From assembly GCA_910583875.1 (NCBI GenBank), contig CAJTXT010000001.1, positions 496,001-560,000 of the forward strand: a DNA stretch of 64,000 bases. The letters run 5' to 3'. The DNA is from an uncultured Vampirovibrio sp. Lineage in GTDB: Bacteria; Cyanobacteriota; Vampirovibrionia; Gastranaerophilales; Gastranaerophilaceae. The notes beneath the pieces are model-generated. The model made no database searches. It was not told the DNA's origin and saw only the letters and a list, made by a program, of their open reading frames with translations. The first letter of the stretch is position 1; every line of letters begins with the position of its first letter. The translations under genes were made by a program, and so were the position numbers. Positions 27,471 through 36,806 of this stretch are shown here, piece by piece.

Positions 27471-30104
27471 TTATTGCTCCTGCTTATTTTTGTATTTTTC
27501 TATCAATTTTTTAATTGGTGATTTCATTTCCTCACGCAATTCATATCTCATTTTAAGCATTTGATTATGCATATTTTTTAGTTCTTCATAATGTTTTTGT
27601 TCTTGAAGTTTTAATTTTTCATCAAATTCTGCTTTCATTTCTTCAATGATGGAACTAGTATTTTTATTTTCTGTTTCAATTTTTATTTGAAGTTCGTCTA
27701 TGAATTTATTTATTTCTACACTTGTATGTTTTAAAAGCCCTTCAAAATCTTTCATCTTAGAAATAAGATTTTGTTTATAAGCATTAACTTGAGCTTCATG
27801 TTTTTTTTGCGTATCAGCAAGTTCTTGCAATATTTGAGCATTTTGCTGTTTAAGCAGATTTTGCTCTTTATTTAATTCTACATAATTATCATTTTGCAAA
27901 AAAGATAAATCTTTTATATCGGTGTATAAATTCTTATATTTTTCATATAACTGTTCATTTATATTATTTCTTAAATTTTCAATGTCACCTTTTACTGATG
28001 AATTCACAGAATTAACTTCATTCTTTAAATCAGAAGACAAACGATTTGTATAATCATAATTTCTTGTAATTTCTTCATATACATGTGAAATTTTTGAGTC
28101 TGTTGAATTTGTTACCTGCTCAATTTGTGAATTTATATTATTTTGAATTTCATTTTTATTTTTATCTATTTTTTTATTAACATCATCAATTTGCGGCTTT
28201 AGCTCTTCAATCCTGTTATTTGCAGTATTCACAAGTTCTTCTGTATATTTATAATTATGTGTTATTTCGTCATAAACTTTTGATAATTTATTATCCGTTT
28301 CACTTGTAATTTCTATTGTTTGCTGCGATATATGTGCTATTAAATTTGTTTTATCTTCATTAATTTTTTTTAGAGTATTTGCTGTTTCTGTTTCAATCTT
28401 TTCAATTAAGTTTCTATTAGTACCAGATATTTCATCATTTAACTTATTTATTTCAGAAGATATTTTTTCTTCAATACTATTTATAGAAGTTTGCACAAGT
28501 TCTTTTGAAGAAATAGCAAGGTCATTTATATTTTTATTAAGTGAATCTATTTTTTCATTTGTTTTATTTGATAATTCAGAAATTTGTTCAACTGCTTGTT
28601 GTTTAGAACTATCAACTAAAGTTTCTGTATACTTATAATTTTTAGTAATTTCATTATAGATTTCAGAACATTTATTATCTATTTCTTGATTTATATTATT
28701 TATTTTGCTATCTGTTTGTTTTTCGGAAGCATTAATCAGTTCTTCTGTATATTTATAATTATTTGAGATTTCGTCATAAACTTTTGAAATCTTTTCATCT
28801 GTTTCAGAAGTAACTTTATTTATATTATTGGAAATATTCTCACAAATTTCAGATTTATTATCATTAAGATCATTTTTTATTTCATCTATCTTTGAATTAA
28901 TAGATGTTTCAGCATTTTTAACGCAATCAACTTCTTTCCAAACCTCCTCTAACTTTGAGTTTATAGAAGTTTCTGTTTTTATTTCAAGATTATTTACAAT
29001 TTCTTCTGAGTATTTATATGTATTACTTAAATCTGAATATATAAGATTAAAACGACGGTCTATTTCGTCATTATTAAGCATTTCAGAACGAAGTCTGTCT
29101 TCCACCTTGTGGATATCCAAATACTCATTAAAAACCTTTTGGTTAAAATCTTCAAAAGAATTATTCATGACAAGCAAATAACCTTGGAAATGATAAACTC
29201 TTTTCCAATAATCGTCTTCAACATTTTCTATTTCAAGGCTTTCAAAAACCTTCTTCATCAAAAAGAAAAACTCTTTATGATAGCTTTCCTTAAGCAGGGA
29301 ATATCTATGAAATAAATCATTAATTATCCAAGCTTGTATCTTTTGTTTTAAATCGCTTAAAAACGGAGTATTTTTTAATTTTTCATAAGTTAATGAAACC
29401 ATAGGCAGACGGTCTAAAATCTTATTATTAAACTGCTGCATTGTTGAATTTTTACGGTTTACCCTATAGCTATATAGATTTTTCCATACAATTTGTATTC
29501 TTTTAGCCGGCAGATACGTACCAAAAAAGAAAGGTAAATCTTCATATATAAAGCCTTCAGGGAACTTTTCACCAATACTTAGAAGATATTCACGTTTATA
29601 CACCTTATTCCAAAGCGCAACATTTATATCTAAAATTTGTTCCTTGGTATCTTCCGCACTAAAAATACTTTCGCCAAAATTGTTTAAATAATCTAAAGAA
29701 TAATAATCTGAAGTAATATAATTTTCATTTATATCATCATATTCACGTACCTGACACATTGATATATCTGTATTATTTGTTTTTGCACTATTATACAAAA
29801 GTTCAAACATATCATTTTCAACAAAGTCATCAGAATCTACAAAGCCAATATATTCACCCTGTGCCGCTTCAATACCTCGATTTCTTGCAAAACCTTGACC
29901 TTTGCGCTCTTCTATATCAATAATTTTTATTCTTGAGTCTTTTTCAGCATATTTTTGAACAATTTCTCTTGAACTATCTGTTGAAGCATCGTTTATAAGA
30001 ATAAGCTCTATATCGCTTAATGTCTGGTTTAAAACGCTATCAAGACACTCTGTAATATAATTCTCTACATTATTAAAAGGTATTATTATTGATACTTTTG
30101 GCAT
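27471..30104 (-). CDS. GT2 glycosyltransferase fused to a long repeat-containing coiled coil
   Basis: The 877-aa protein has an N-terminal GT-A domain (VSIIIPFNNVENYITEC, INDASTDSSREIV, KGQGFARNRGIE, VDSDDFVENDMFELLY, VALWNKVYKREYL, IYEDLPFFFGTYL) of about 300 residues. Then comes a coiled coil of about 500 residues with repeats of the form T-D-x-K-[IL]-S-[KH]-V-Y-[DE]-E-I-[ST]-x-NYKYTEELV; four clear NYKYT or NYDYT units plus one TYKYS unit are visible. The same repeat occurs in the two genes upstream. No membrane helix or signal peptide. The coil ends with a basic tail (SPIKKLIEKYKNKQEQ) similar to its neighbours, perhaps a membrane-surface or partner-binding tag. Confidence 0.92.
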   Translation of the reverse strand: MPKVSIIIPFNNVENYITECLDSVLNQTLSDIELILINDASTDSSREIVQKYAEKDSRIKIIDIEERKGQGFARNRGIEAAQGEYIGFVDSDDFVENDMFELLYNSAKTNNTDISMCQVREYDDINENYITSDYYSLDYLNNFGESIFSAEDTKEQILDINVALWNKVYKREYLLSIGEKFPEGFIYEDLPFFFGTYLPAKRIQIVWKNLYSYRVNRKNSTMQQFNNKILDRLPMVSLTYEKLKNTPFLSDLKQKIQAWIINDLFHRYSLLKESYHKEFFFLMKKVFESLEIENVEDDYWKRVYHFQGYLLVMNNSFEDFNQKVFNEYLDIHKVEDRLRSEMLNNDEIDRRFNLIYSDLSNTYKYSEEIVNNLEIKTETSINSKLEEVWKEVDCVKNAETSINSKIDEIKNDLNDNKSEICENISNNINKVTSETDEKISKVYDEISNNYKYTEELINASEKQTDSKINNINQEIDNKCSEIYNEITKNYKYTETLVDSSKQQAVEQISELSNKTNEKIDSLNKNINDLAISSKELVQTSINSIEEKISSEINKLNDEISGTNRNLIEKIETETANTLKKINEDKTNLIAHISQQTIEITSETDNKLSKVYDEITHNYKYTEELVNTANNRIEELKPQIDDVNKKIDKNKNEIQNNINSQIEQVTNSTDSKISHVYEEITRNYDYTNRLSSDLKNEVNSVNSSVKGDIENLRNNINEQLYEKYKNLYTDIKDLSFLQNDNYVELNKEQNLLKQQNAQILQELADTQKKHEAQVNAYKQNLISKMKDFEGLLKHTSVEINKFIDELQIKIETENKNTSSIIEEMKAEFDEKLKLQEQKHYEELKNMHNQMLKMRYELREEMKSPIKKLIEKYKNKQEQ

Positions 30105-30119
30105 TATTCTTTATTCCGA

Positions 30120-31289
30120 TTATTTTTGCAATTCTTTTTTCAAAGCTTCAATTTTTTTGTCGAATTCATTTCTTAGGTCTGTAAGTCTATTTTCGAAAAA
30201 GATTTTCTCTTCCTCTTTTTGTTTCATCAATTTATCATTCATTTCTTTATATATTTTAGAAAGCTCTTCATAAAACATTGTAGAAGTATCATTCAAGCGG
30301 GAATATATTTTATCTAAACTTTCAGATAATGTCTTGCTTGTATATTCAGAATTATTTGGAGAATTTAGCTCATCTATTTGTGTATCAAGCAATCTTTTAA
30401 TGGTTACATAACGAACTACAATCTCTTTTTCTAAATCATACATCTTTTGCCAAATAGCATTTTTATCATTATTAAAAAACTCTGAAACTTCTGCCTTTTT
30501 GCCAGCAACCAATTCTTCTGTATAATGATAATTTTTACTTATTTCATCATATACAGCATTTATTTCACAGCCTTTTTTATTTATTTCGGAATTTATATAA
30601 TCATAAATTTTAGAAATATCTTCATAAACTTGTTTTGTATTATTTTGATTATTATTTTTCAATTCATTAACTGAATCTTCTATTTTTTTGCTATATTCAT
30701 AATCTTTTTCATAGAAAAGTTTTTCTAACTGATTAAATCTACAGGTAACTTCATAACTGCTGTTTTTTATTGTCTCTATGTTTGTTTGATAAAATTTATT
30801 AAACTCTTCATTAATTTCTTGTTTTTGCTTATTTATAACCTCTTCTGATTTCTCAAGTTCAGCATTTATTTTATCTTGAATAATCTGAGTAATATCATTA
30901 TCATTCTCAAGAAAAGCTCTTCTATACAAATGATTATTTTTTGCTTCAACTTTTTCTGACGGTAACACAGTAAAATATAAATTTTTAATAAAATCTTCTG
31001 TTATAACTTCTCCGCCATTTATAAAACATACAAAATCACCGCTTGCAATGCCAAGCCCTGCTTGTTTCGCAAATTTAATCTCACTTGATAAAGGCAGACT
31101 AATTAACTTAAATCTATCATCATTTTCTGCAAATTTACCCGCAATTTCTTCTGCATTATCAGCTGAAGCATTATTTATACATATAACTTCTATATCTGTA
31201 AAACTTTGTTTTGCAATGCTTTCAAAGCTTTCTTTTAAATTATTAGCATTATTATATATTACAATTAAAGATATTTTCGGTTGTTTCAT
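30120..31289 (-). CDS. Degenerate GT2 pseudo-glycosyltransferase fused to coiled coil
   Basis: The N-terminal 110 residues align with the GT2 core of its neighbours (KISLIVIYNNANNLKESF, then ICINNASADNAEEIA, then FVCFINGGEVITEDF). However, NDGST has become NNASA and the metal-binding DSDDW has become NGGEV. The next 90 or so residues of the fold are missing: the sequence jumps to KNNHLYRRAFLENDND, the counterpart of WNKLYRRSLIE. The remaining 270 residues are coiled coil with an ISKNYHYTEELV repeat unit. The frame is intact and the ribosome context normal, so this looks like a maintained pseudoenzyme rather than a random pseudogene. A scaffold role is inference. Confidence 0.85.
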   Translation of the reverse strand: MKQPKISLIVIYNNANNLKESFESIAKQSFTDIEVICINNASADNAEEIAGKFAENDDRFKLISLPLSSEIKFAKQAGLGIASGDFVCFINGGEVITEDFIKNLYFTVLPSEKVEAKNNHLYRRAFLENDNDITQIIQDKINAELEKSEEVINKQKQEINEEFNKFYQTNIETIKNSSYEVTCRFNQLEKLFYEKDYEYSKKIEDSVNELKNNNQNNTKQVYEDISKIYDYINSEINKKGCEINAVYDEISKNYHYTEELVAGKKAEVSEFFNNDKNAIWQKMYDLEKEIVVRYVTIKRLLDTQIDELNSPNNSEYTSKTLSESLDKIYSRLNDTSTMFYEELSKIYKEMNDKLMKQKEEEKIFFENRLTDLRNEFDKKIEALKKELQK

Positions 31290-34200
31290 TAGTTATCTTT
31301 CTTTGATTTTTTTATTTTATCAACAAGTTTTTTAAATGGAGTTTTTCTCATCTCGCTTATAATATCTTCAAGCATTTCAATTTGAGTTTCCATTGTCATT
31401 AACTTATTTTCATATTTTAAACGTTGATTATTTAGTTGTTCCTGAAATTCATTTTTTAAATCTATAACATTTTGAGAATGTATACTATTTTGATATTCAA
31501 TTTCTTGTTTTGCTGAATAAATTAATTCTTTGACTGATTTTTCATCAGGCAATTGAGTAAGTTTTGTTTTTATATACTCTATTTCATTATCTAAAGAATC
31601 ACACCTTTTATATAAATCCCCAATTTTACCCTTTAATATATTTTCTATCATTAAACTTGAAGCTTGGACATCTTTATACAATTTAGAAATTTGTTCATTA
31701 GCATAAGAATAAAGCTCACTAAGTTTTACGTTATTTTCTTTATTGGTTTTTTCATATAAATTATTAACTTCTGAATTGATTTTATTCTCAATTTCATTAT
31801 ATTTATTGTTTGCATTAAAGCTAATATTACTTATTGCATTATTCAATTTGTTATCAGCTTCATTTCGTAAATTATTAATAGATTCATTAACTTCATTTAG
31901 CGTTTCAATTCGATTTTGATTTTGTTTTTCTTCGACTGATTGAACAAAAAACTCGGTAAAACTTGCATTTTTAGATATTTCATCTTGTAAATTATCAATT
32001 TTTTCACTTGTGTGAATATCTAATTCATCAACCTTATTTAAAACTTTTTGTTCAGAAATCTCTATCTTTTTATTTGTTTGTTCAACATTTGCATAAATAT
32101 CAGAATTAACAGAATGCTGTTTTACTGCTTCATCATTTATCTTTGATAATATTTCATTTTGATTTTTCTCTATACTATTTTGTATATTCGTAAAATGATT
32201 ATCTGTGTTATTTGATAATTCTGCTATCTGAGAGTTCATTTCATTAGCATTTTTAGAAACAAGCTCTTCTGTATATTTATAATTATTAGAAATTTCTTCA
32301 TAAACCTTTGAGATTTTAACATCTGTATCAACTGTTATATTCGAAATTCCATTTTGCAAATTATTGCAAACTTCTTCTCTTAAATCATTAATTTCTTTAT
32401 TTATTTTGTCTGAGTGTGTAGAAATATTGTTTAAAATTTGTGTTTTATTATTTTCAATAAGTTCTTCACCATAAAGTTTTACAGATGAAATTTCATCTTT
32501 TATATTGTTAATTTTCTCCTCAGTTTGATTTGAAAGATTATCCAATTTTACAGATAATTCATCATTGCTTTCCTTTAATTTTTGATTAAAAGAATTCTCC
32601 GTATTTTCATTAGAAGAATATATTTCCGCTTTTAAATCTTCTGATAGTTTATTTGTATAATCATAATTTTTTGTTATTTCATTGTATATTTGAAAAAGTT
32701 TATCATCAGTTTCACAATTAATTTTATTTATATCATTAGAAACAGTTTCCAAAATTTCTGATTTTTTATTTTGAATTTCTTCTCCAACTTCTTCTATTTT
32801 TTCCTGAAGTTGATTAGAGATATCTTCATATTTTTCTTCAAATTCTTTTTTAGAATTTTCTACAATTTCATTCGTATAGTTATAATTTTTACTTATTTCA
32901 TCATATATTTTAGATAATTTATCATCTGTAGTTTGTTCAATTTTTACTTCAGCTTCTGATACAAGATTTTTTGTAAACTCATAATTATTTGTAAGTTCAT
33001 CATAAAGTTTAGAAACTTTTTCATTCGTATTATTTTCAATAAGTGTTTCTTTTTCTGCTATTGATTCTTTAGTAAAATCATATGTCTTACTTATAGCATC
33101 ATAAATTTCTGAAACCTTTTTATCAATAGATTCATTAGTTTCTAACGCTTTTTGATTTATATTATTTTCTATATTTAAATCTAAAGAACTAATTTCCGCT
33201 TTTAAATCTTCTGACAGTTTATTTGTATAATCATAATTTTTTGTTATTTCATTGTATACTTCTGTTATTTTTGCATCTGTCTTTGTTGTTTCATTATACA
33301 ATTTTTCGTCTATATTATTAGCAATATCATCAATACATACTTTTGTTTCAATCTTAGAAGTTTCGACTATCTCGTTTGTATAATTGTAATTTTTATTTAG
33401 TTCTTCATAGACTTTTGATAATTTATCATCTGTAGTTTGTTCTAATTCTGTTTTTGTTTTTGAAATTGTATCTTTTATGAAACTATAAGAATCATTAATA
33501 TTTTTATACACATCCGAAAGTTTAGTATCTGTATTTTTATTTTCTAAATCTACCTGTTCTTTTGTATACTCATAAACCTTAGAAATTTCATTATATACAT
33601 TTTGAACATCTTCATTTGTTGCGTTAACAAGAATATTAGTGTTTCTACCGCCAATATTATTTTTTAAATATTTACCGGAAGCATTCTGCTTATATTCAAT
33701 AATTCTATTTTTTCTTGAGGTCAAAGCTAAATAGTAGTAATAATAATCATAAATATTATGTTCAAAAGGAATTAACCATGGTTTAAATCTGCCTGCAAGA
33801 TGAATTATTTTACAATCAGAAAGAATAGAATTATCCACATTTTCATATAGAAAATATTGAAAATTCCAAACATTAGGTAATTCTTTAATCTTTCTATTAA
33901 GTATGACGTTTATAATATCCTGATCCTGCCAAAAAATTTCTTTTTGATTATTTTGGGCATAATCAAATAGTTTTTCTTCAATATTATTTTTACGCCAATA
34001 ATCAAGATTAATAAGCATTACACCTGCATTATAATATTTTCTTAATTTAAGTCTTGATGCTTCTTGTTTTGATTCTGCATCAAGCACCATAGCAACAGCA
34101 TTATTTTTTAAATCAATATCAAATAACTCTTCTAACGAAGTTCTTACAAGAACATCGCAGTCTAAATAAAGCACTTTATCAAGAGTTGGTAATAAATCAG

Positions 34201-34504
34201 GCATTTTAAATCTAAAATATGTTGGTAAAGTTACATGATAATTCTCATAAATAGCATCTTTATCCTTTAACAATGGACATTGTAAAAAGTCTTTTTTATT
34301 AACTGGAACATATTCAATATTAAATGTCTTAATATTCTTTAACAATTCTATTTCAGATTTATCATCTTGGGTTAATCCGCCATCAAGAATATAAAAGTTA
34401 ATATTATCTTTTATATCAGCATTCTTTAAAATTGAAGCAATAGAAGCTTCTACCTGCTCTACATAAAAGGAATCTAAACTATAACAAATATTAAATATAC
34501 TCAT
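31289..34504 (-). CDS. GT8 glycosyltransferase fused to a long repeat-containing coiled coil
   Basis: The 1071-aa protein is the first gene of the operon. Residues 1 to about 280 are a family 8 (LgtC/RfaJ-like) domain: FNICYSLDSFYVEQVEASI, FYILDGG, TYFRFKMPDLLPTLDKVLYLDCDVLV (DxD as DCD), KYYNAGVMLINLDYWR, WQDQDIINVIL and KIIHLAGRFKPWL. These enzymes are retaining galactosyl- or glucosyltransferases. The remaining 780 residues are coiled coil with at least eight [VI]-Y-x-E-[IL]-x-x-[NTV]-Y-x-[YF]-T units, spaced irregularly (about 29, 33, 51 residues). It ends in a basic tail (FKKLVDKIKKSKKDN). It shares 1 nt with the next gene. Confidence 0.93.
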   Translation of the reverse strand: MSIFNICYSLDSFYVEQVEASIASILKNADIKDNINFYILDGGLTQDDKSEIELLKNIKTFNIEYVPVNKKDFLQCPLLKDKDAIYENYHVTLPTYFRFKMPDLLPTLDKVLYLDCDVLVRTSLEELFDIDLKNNAVAMVLDAESKQEASRLKLRKYYNAGVMLINLDYWRKNNIEEKLFDYAQNNQKEIFWQDQDIINVILNRKIKELPNVWNFQYFLYENVDNSILSDCKIIHLAGRFKPWLIPFEHNIYDYYYYYLALTSRKNRIIEYKQNASGKYLKNNIGGRNTNILVNATNEDVQNVYNEISKVYEYTKEQVDLENKNTDTKLSDVYKNINDSYSFIKDTISKTKTELEQTTDDKLSKVYEELNKNYNYTNEIVETSKIETKVCIDDIANNIDEKLYNETTKTDAKITEVYNEITKNYDYTNKLSEDLKAEISSLDLNIENNINQKALETNESIDKKVSEIYDAISKTYDFTKESIAEKETLIENNTNEKVSKLYDELTNNYEFTKNLVSEAEVKIEQTTDDKLSKIYDEISKNYNYTNEIVENSKKEFEEKYEDISNQLQEKIEEVGEEIQNKKSEILETVSNDINKINCETDDKLFQIYNEITKNYDYTNKLSEDLKAEIYSSNENTENSFNQKLKESNDELSVKLDNLSNQTEEKINNIKDEISSVKLYGEELIENNKTQILNNISTHSDKINKEINDLREEVCNNLQNGISNITVDTDVKISKVYEEISNNYKYTEELVSKNANEMNSQIAELSNNTDNHFTNIQNSIEKNQNEILSKINDEAVKQHSVNSDIYANVEQTNKKIEISEQKVLNKVDELDIHTSEKIDNLQDEISKNASFTEFFVQSVEEKQNQNRIETLNEVNESINNLRNEADNKLNNAISNISFNANNKYNEIENKINSEVNNLYEKTNKENNVKLSELYSYANEQISKLYKDVQASSLMIENILKGKIGDLYKRCDSLDNEIEYIKTKLTQLPDEKSVKELIYSAKQEIEYQNSIHSQNVIDLKNEFQEQLNNQRLKYENKLMTMETQIEMLEDIISEMRKTPFKKLVDKIKKSKKDN

Positions 34505-34629
34505 ATAAAATACCCAATCTACCCCTTTGATTGTACAATAATTAGAGAAAAAAAAATATATTTCTTATAAAATAATTAAAGTATTTTAAAAAAATGCCGA
34601 ACATGCACATGTAAAAATAGGTTAGTAAC

Positions 34630-34944
34630 ATGGAAATACAAGAGGATAATGAATTAAAAAAAATAGGCTTGGAACTTATGTTCCTTACACCTGAGAAATG
34701 TTCAAGAGATGGTGGTATTTCTGCTGTTGAATTATCTAAAATGCTTGATATCCCATTAGATACGGTTAAAAAGAAACTTAAAATTTTATTAGATAAAGAA
34801 ATTATAAGAGTTTATGGAATCAGTCCCAAATTATGGAAGTTTGATGAATTCAAATTCCAAAAAATGGATGAAGATGATGATGTATATAGGCTTTTATGTA
34901 ATTTTGATGACGTCGATTTTGATAGATATTTTTCTTATAACTAA
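34630..34944 (+). CDS. Small winged-helix DNA-binding protein
   Basis: A 104-aa protein with a helix-turn-helix region GGISAVELSKMLDIPLDTVKKKLKILLDKEIIRVYG, the layout of an ArsR/DtxR-like winged helix, and an acidic C-terminus (MDEDDDVYRLLCNFDDVDFDRY). It is divergent from the glycosyltransferase operon with a 125-nt A/T-rich gap between the starts, so it may regulate that operon. The ATG at 34630 has AGG about 9 nt upstream. No effector-binding domain is present. Confidence 0.75.
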   Translation: MEIQEDNELKKIGLELMFLTPEKCSRDGGISAVELSKMLDIPLDTVKKKLKILLDKEIIRVYGISPKLWKFDEFKFQKMDEDDDVYRLLCNFDDVDFDRYFSYN

Positions 34945-34947
34945 TTT

Positions 34948-35071
34948 TAGGAAACAAAAGAAAGAAAAAACGATTGGGATATTTATTTCTCGTCCTGTGT
35001 TTTCGCGGTACCTAAAAACAATGGACTTCAAAATAAATATCCCAATCGTTTTTTCTTTCTTTTGTTTCCTA
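34948..35071. repeat. Long-stem hairpin element, copy B (41-bp arms)
   Basis: Perfect 41-bp inverted arms at 34948-34988 and 35031-35071 enclose a 42-nt core that begins CTCGTCCTGTGTTTTCGCGG and ends AACAATGGACTTCA. The left arm starts 4 nt after the stop of the winged-helix gene. Inside the core GTCC/GGAC and TTTT/AAAA can pair further, so the whole element folds into one extended hairpin. The remaining gap 35072-35159 contains the start region of the LysM gene. Confidence 0.93.
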
Positions 35072-35159
35072 TTCGTAATATAAAGACTCCGTTTCCTTGA
35101 CTTTACTTCATTTCTTTATAATCATGTCACTATGAAGTGAAAGGATTGGGGTATTATTT

Positions 35160-35750
35160 ATGCGAGACTCAATGTACAGAGCTAATTTATCAGATGAAAA
35201 AATTGCTTTTTTATCTGAATTAAAAAATCAAAATGAACAAACAGAACAAGAAGATAACACTCCTAAAACATATAAAAGACAAGGTAAACAAAAAGAACTT
35301 GATCTTTTATGGCAAAGTTTTAAATTTAATCCTAAAGAAGATAAATCACCGGGTGTTTATTTATTAACAGGTTTTATTGCCGGTGCTTTATGCATGTTTA
35401 TTATGAATGCGCTTCTAAGCATTAGTTCAAATATTTCAACTGAGCCTTCTTCTACATCATTAGGTCAGCCTAAATTTGAAAAGAAAATTTCAAGAAAAAG
35501 TAAACTTCCTCAAATTAATACAGAAGATATTGAGGTTATTCCAGCTTCTGCTCAGCCTATTGAAACTACAGAATTAACACCTGCTGTCGAACATTATACT
35601 GTTAAAAGCGGTGATTCTATGAGCTCTATTGTTTTACGTTTCTACGGAAAATATGATCCAGCAAAAGTAGAAAAAATAAGACAGGCTAATAATTTAACAA
35701 ATGCACATAAACTTTCTATCGGTCAAGAATTAGTTATCCCGCTTGATTAA
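35160..35750 (+). CDS. Membrane-anchored LysM-domain protein
   Basis: A 196-aa protein with a cytoplasmic N-terminal part (about 80 residues, charged), one transmembrane helix (GVYLLTGFIAGALCMFIMNALL), a Ser/Pro-rich linker, and a C-terminal LysM domain (HYTVKSGDSMSSIVLRFYGKY...NNLTNAHKLSIGQELVIPL) that binds peptidoglycan. The topology is N-in, so the LysM would lie in the periplasm. The stop overlaps the convergent rsmD gene by 17 nt. AAAGGATTGGGG precedes the ATG. Confidence 0.88.
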   Translation: MRDSMYRANLSDEKIAFLSELKNQNEQTEQEDNTPKTYKRQGKQKELDLLWQSFKFNPKEDKSPGVYLLTGFIAGALCMFIMNALLSISSNISTEPSSTSLGQPKFEKKISRKSKLPQINTEDIEVIPASAQPIETTELTPAVEHYTVKSGDSMSSIVLRFYGKYDPAKVEKIRQANNLTNAHKLSIGQELVIPLD

Positions 35751-36276
35751 TAGTTAAATAAGTAATTTGTTTATTACCGTATGTTTTGGCTTTGATTAAT
35801 TCAAAGCCTTCATATTTTATAAGCTTATCAATAGGATGTTCCATTATTATTATGCCTTCGGCATTTAAAATATTATTTTTCTTTATAATATTTAAAGCTT
35901 GTTCATATAAATCAGACTCATAAGGCGGGTCCATAAAAATAACATCTGGTTTTATATCAAGTTTCAAAAGATTTTTTAAGGCATCACCAAAATATAATTC
36001 GGGCTTAAGATTTAATGATTGAAAGGTCGACTTAATTGCAAGTGCTGTTTTTTTATCTTTTTCAAAAGAAATAACTCTAAATCCGCGCGATACTGCTTCA
36101 AGGCTCATTATGCCACTGCCTGAAAACATATCTAAAAACACTTTTCCGTCAAAATTAATCATTGCACCTAATGCATTAAATACCCCTTGCCGTGTTTTTG
36201 ACAAGGTAGGTTTTATATTTTCAAAATCAGGTGTTTTTATTTTTCTTGAATTATATTTTCCGCCAGTTATCTGCAT
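35734..36276 (-). CDS. rsmD: 16S rRNA (guanine966-N2)-methyltransferase RsmD
   Basis: A 180-aa Rossmann methyltransferase: MQITGGKYNSRKIKTPDFENIKPTLSKTRQGVFNAL, SAM-binding FLDMFSGSGIMSLEAVSRG, and the catalytic DPPYES (D/N-PPY for base N-methylation), then IIMEHPI. It methylates G966 of 16S rRNA in the small subunit. The upstream gene's stop touches its start (36276 shared). It is the last gene of the gmk-coaBC-nif3-(36276)-rsmD run. Confidence 0.95.
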   Translation of the reverse strand: MQITGGKYNSRKIKTPDFENIKPTLSKTRQGVFNALGAMINFDGKVFLDMFSGSGIMSLEAVSRGFRVISFEKDKKTALAIKSTFQSLNLKPELYFGDALKNLLKLDIKPDVIFMDPPYESDLYEQALNIIKKNNILNAEGIIIMEHPIDKLIKYEGFELIKAKTYGNKQITYLTINQAG

Positions 36277-36806
36277 TAATCTAACTCTATTAAATTATTA
36301 GGAACTTTTTCGCCTGTTTTAGGTTCATACACTTTTGTTTGGAATAAAATATTTGTCCATTGTCCAAACATATTTTGAGAATAATGAGGCGCTTTATTTA
36401 TGTATGAAACAAGTACAATGCCGCTATTACCTTTAAACGCTCTTTCTATAACGCAAGTATTTTTGATTTTACTGCAAAATGCCACCATAGAATCGTCAAA
36501 ATCACGTTTAACATATTCTGGAGATATATCCATATAGTTATTTTTATCTTTACCAAGCTGTCTATCAAGTATAGCAAGGGCAGAAAGGTCAATATTTTTT
36601 ATAACTTTTTCTTGAAATACTAACATTTCTGTATAGCTTTCCGCGCTTTGATTATATGGGACATAACATTTCTTTGATGCTACATTATCTGGACTTGATA
36701 CTTTATGCCAGCCGTCATTAGGAAAATCAAATTGCAATATATCTTTTGCAAAACATACAGTCTGTAATAAAAGAACACTTAATAAAGAAATAAATATTTT
36801 TTTCAT
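36276..36806 (-). CDS. Secreted/periplasmic hypothetical protein
   Basis: The start is the ATG at 36806 (MKKIFISLLSVLLLQTVCFA), with GGGAG 8 nt upstream and a TAATG overlap with the preceding gene; a frame five codons longer is less likely. A signal peptide of about 20 residues ends at CFA-K. The mature 156 residues have the pattern FDFPNDGWHKVSSPDN, KKCYVPYNQSAESYTEMLVFQE, FCSKIKNTCVIERAFKG and FGQWTNILFQTKVY, with three Cys. I do not recognise a named family. Co-transcription with nif3 and rsmD is clear from the overlaps. Confidence 0.75.
   Translation of the reverse strand: MKKIFISLLSVLLLQTVCFAKDILQFDFPNDGWHKVSSPDNVASKKCYVPYNQSAESYTEMLVFQEKVIKNIDLSALAILDRQLGKDKNNYMDISPEYVKRDFDDSMVAFCSKIKNTCVIERAFKGNSGIVLVSYINKAPHYSQNMFGQWTNILFQTKVYEPKTGEKVPNNLIELD

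Noticed and set aside
30120..31289. Pseudogene from frameshift
   Set aside because: The frame is intact over 389 codons with normal spacing to both neighbours, so a maintained pseudoenzyme is the better reading.
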